Source: Brevibacillus panacihumi W25
GTDB taxonomy: Bacteria > Bacillota > Bacilli > Brevibacillales > Brevibacillaceae
Length of the DNA: 64,000 nt
Assembly: GCF_000503775.1 (NCBI RefSeq)
Contig: NZ_KI629782.1
Span: 2,233,579 to 2,297,578, forward strand
Direction of reading: 5' to 3'
Shown in pieces: positions 63,212 to 64,000 of this stretch. The position numbers and the translations under genes were made by a program. Under the pieces are notes generated by a model, which was not told the origin of the DNA, ran no database searches, and saw only the letters and a list, made by a program, of their open reading frames with translations. Position 1 is the stretch's first letter. Every line of letters begins with the position of its first letter.

Positions 63212-63269
63212 CGCCTGATCCCATAGCGTGATTTCTCTTTTCCTGCGGGCCCTGCATCGCCCGGCTTCC

Positions 63270-64000
63270 CTACTCGTACGAATTGTTTTCCAGGAAGATG
63301 TCCGCCTTGTGCAAATGAAGAGCCAATTTTCTCTTGCCGTCCTTCTCTGTCTCGATCTCCTTGAAGCCGTCAATGCCATCACCTACCCGGACTCCATCGC
63401 TCATCACGGCGAACTTGTTCACTTTGACGAAATCGTTGTCGACGATTTGCACTTGTGTTTCTTGATCATTGTCAATGACAACGGCGTGATTTGCACCGAC
63501 AAACCGGTTATTCACGATCATCGCAGCCTTGATTGTCTGATCCAGCACGATCGCCTGTTCAGCTCCTTCAAAACGGCTGTCCTTGACGGTTAAGCCTGTA
63601 TATGTGCTTGTATCTCCATCCTCGTGCCCGTCCTTCGCAGTCTTGATTGCTTCGTTAAATCCAATGAACGTACACCTCGAAAAACTGACATTGGACCCCA
63701 CCAGCAAGCCTGTCCCAGCTCCTTCAAACCTGATCCCTTCAAAGGCGGAGTCGCTCACTTCCAGATCTCCGGCTTCGATGATGACCTTACCTTCCTGACC
63801 GGGTGCAGCCTGCCACGTAATCTGTTCGGGCAAGTCCATACCGCTCAGATCATAGGTTCCAGCCCCCAGAATAAACGTCATTCTTTTTGCCGAGGCGCCG
63901 TCCTCTCCCGCAATCTTGTTCGCCATCTTCATGGTCTCGATCAGTTGGCTCCCGCTTAAATCCTCCGGTGTGAAGGTCATCACAGGCCCTCTTTGGGCAA
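63270..64000 (-). CDS. Right-handed beta-helix protein (5' end outside window)
   Basis: At least 243 residues, with the frame open to the window edge, so the N-terminus is probably missing. Repeated short strands of the pectate-lyase-like beta-helix type: AFEGIRFEGAGTGLLVGSNV, VSFSRCTFIGFNEAI, TVKDSRFEGAEQAIVLDQTI, MIVNNRFVGANHAVVIDNDQ, QIVDNDFVKVNKFAVM. GTG/ATG at 63978-63983 could be starts but have no clear ribosome-binding site in the few bases left. Probably a surface protein in the SipW operon. Substrate unknown. Confidence 0.82.
   Translation of the reverse strand, partial: AQRGPVMTFTPEDLSGSQLIETMKMANKIAGEDGASAKRMTFILGAGTYDLSGMDLPEQITWQAAPGQEGKVIIEAGDLEVSDSAFEGIRFEGAGTGLLVGSNVSFSRCTFIGFNEAIKTAKDGHEDGDTSTYTGLTVKDSRFEGAEQAIVLDQTIKAAMIVNNRFVGANHAVVIDNDQETQVQIVDNDFVKVNKFAVMSDGVRVGDGIDGFKEIETEKDGKRKLALHLHKADIFLENNSYE

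Overview
The window reads as one chromosomal segment of an aerobic, spore-forming member of the Bacillales. The gene complement and base composition fit Brevibacillus or a close Paenibacillaceae relative. The genus is an inference. Supporting marks are a gamma-type small acid-soluble spore protein (30140-30301), the cortex regulator CmpA (18781-18903), a GerMN lipoprotein, a CIRCE-controlled groESL operon, a SigB partner-switching module, a SipW/camelysin (TasA-type) operon, strong AGGAGG ribosome-binding sites and frequent GTG/TTG starts. There are no rRNA or tRNA genes, prophage, CRISPR array or intact insertion sequence.

Layout. 1-2025: end of a sugar ABC-transporter operon (binding protein and permease). 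2222-4309: groES-groEL with CIRCE. 4458-9828: a CAP-domain exported protein, a small secreted protein, tatA-tatC, a MogA/MoeA-like pair, and 5-formyl-THF cyclo-ligase. 9915-18629: an ABC-F ATPase, a 754-residue degenerate phosphatase/membrane protein, a DnaA-box cluster, then tsaD-rimI-tsaB-tsaE-thiL and a SprT-like protein. 18781-30026: cmpA, tex, sigB-rsbW-V-U-T, ndoA-ndoAI toxin-antitoxin, alr, a LolA-like lipoprotein and acpS. This is the same block order as the groEL-to-acpS side of the B. subtilis chromosome, nearly all on the minus strand. 30140-33821: spore protein, glutaredoxin, ArsR regulator and a GMC oxidoreductase operon. 34522-41318: phosphate uptake (pstS-C-A-B plus a second pstB) with a chemoreceptor inside the locus and two Pho boxes. 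41399-52701: envelope proteins (DUF378, GerMN, amidase, M28 peptidase, two oligopeptide-binding lipoproteins, a Lys/Glu-rich stalk protein, an LCP ligase). 52875-58628: MFS pump with arylamine N-acetyltransferase, bacilliredoxin, RNase J, Sco copper chaperone and rhodanese. 58886-60443: SAM-I riboswitch and O-acetylhomoserine sulfhydrylase. 60501-64000: SipW/camelysin operon with three unusual partner genes, running off the window end.

The most interesting unexplained object is a pair of about 205-bp elements, at 33955-34158 and 57301-57509. They share nested long-range stems, and the stems have changed in step between the copies. This is what a structured RNA or a mobile palindromic element family would look like. 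Other points of note: the SigB module lacks rsbR, rsbS and rsbX; a chemoreceptor is embedded between two pst units; a DnaA-box cluster sits beside tsaD; and a large membrane protein carries a phosphatase-like domain with altered catalytic motifs.
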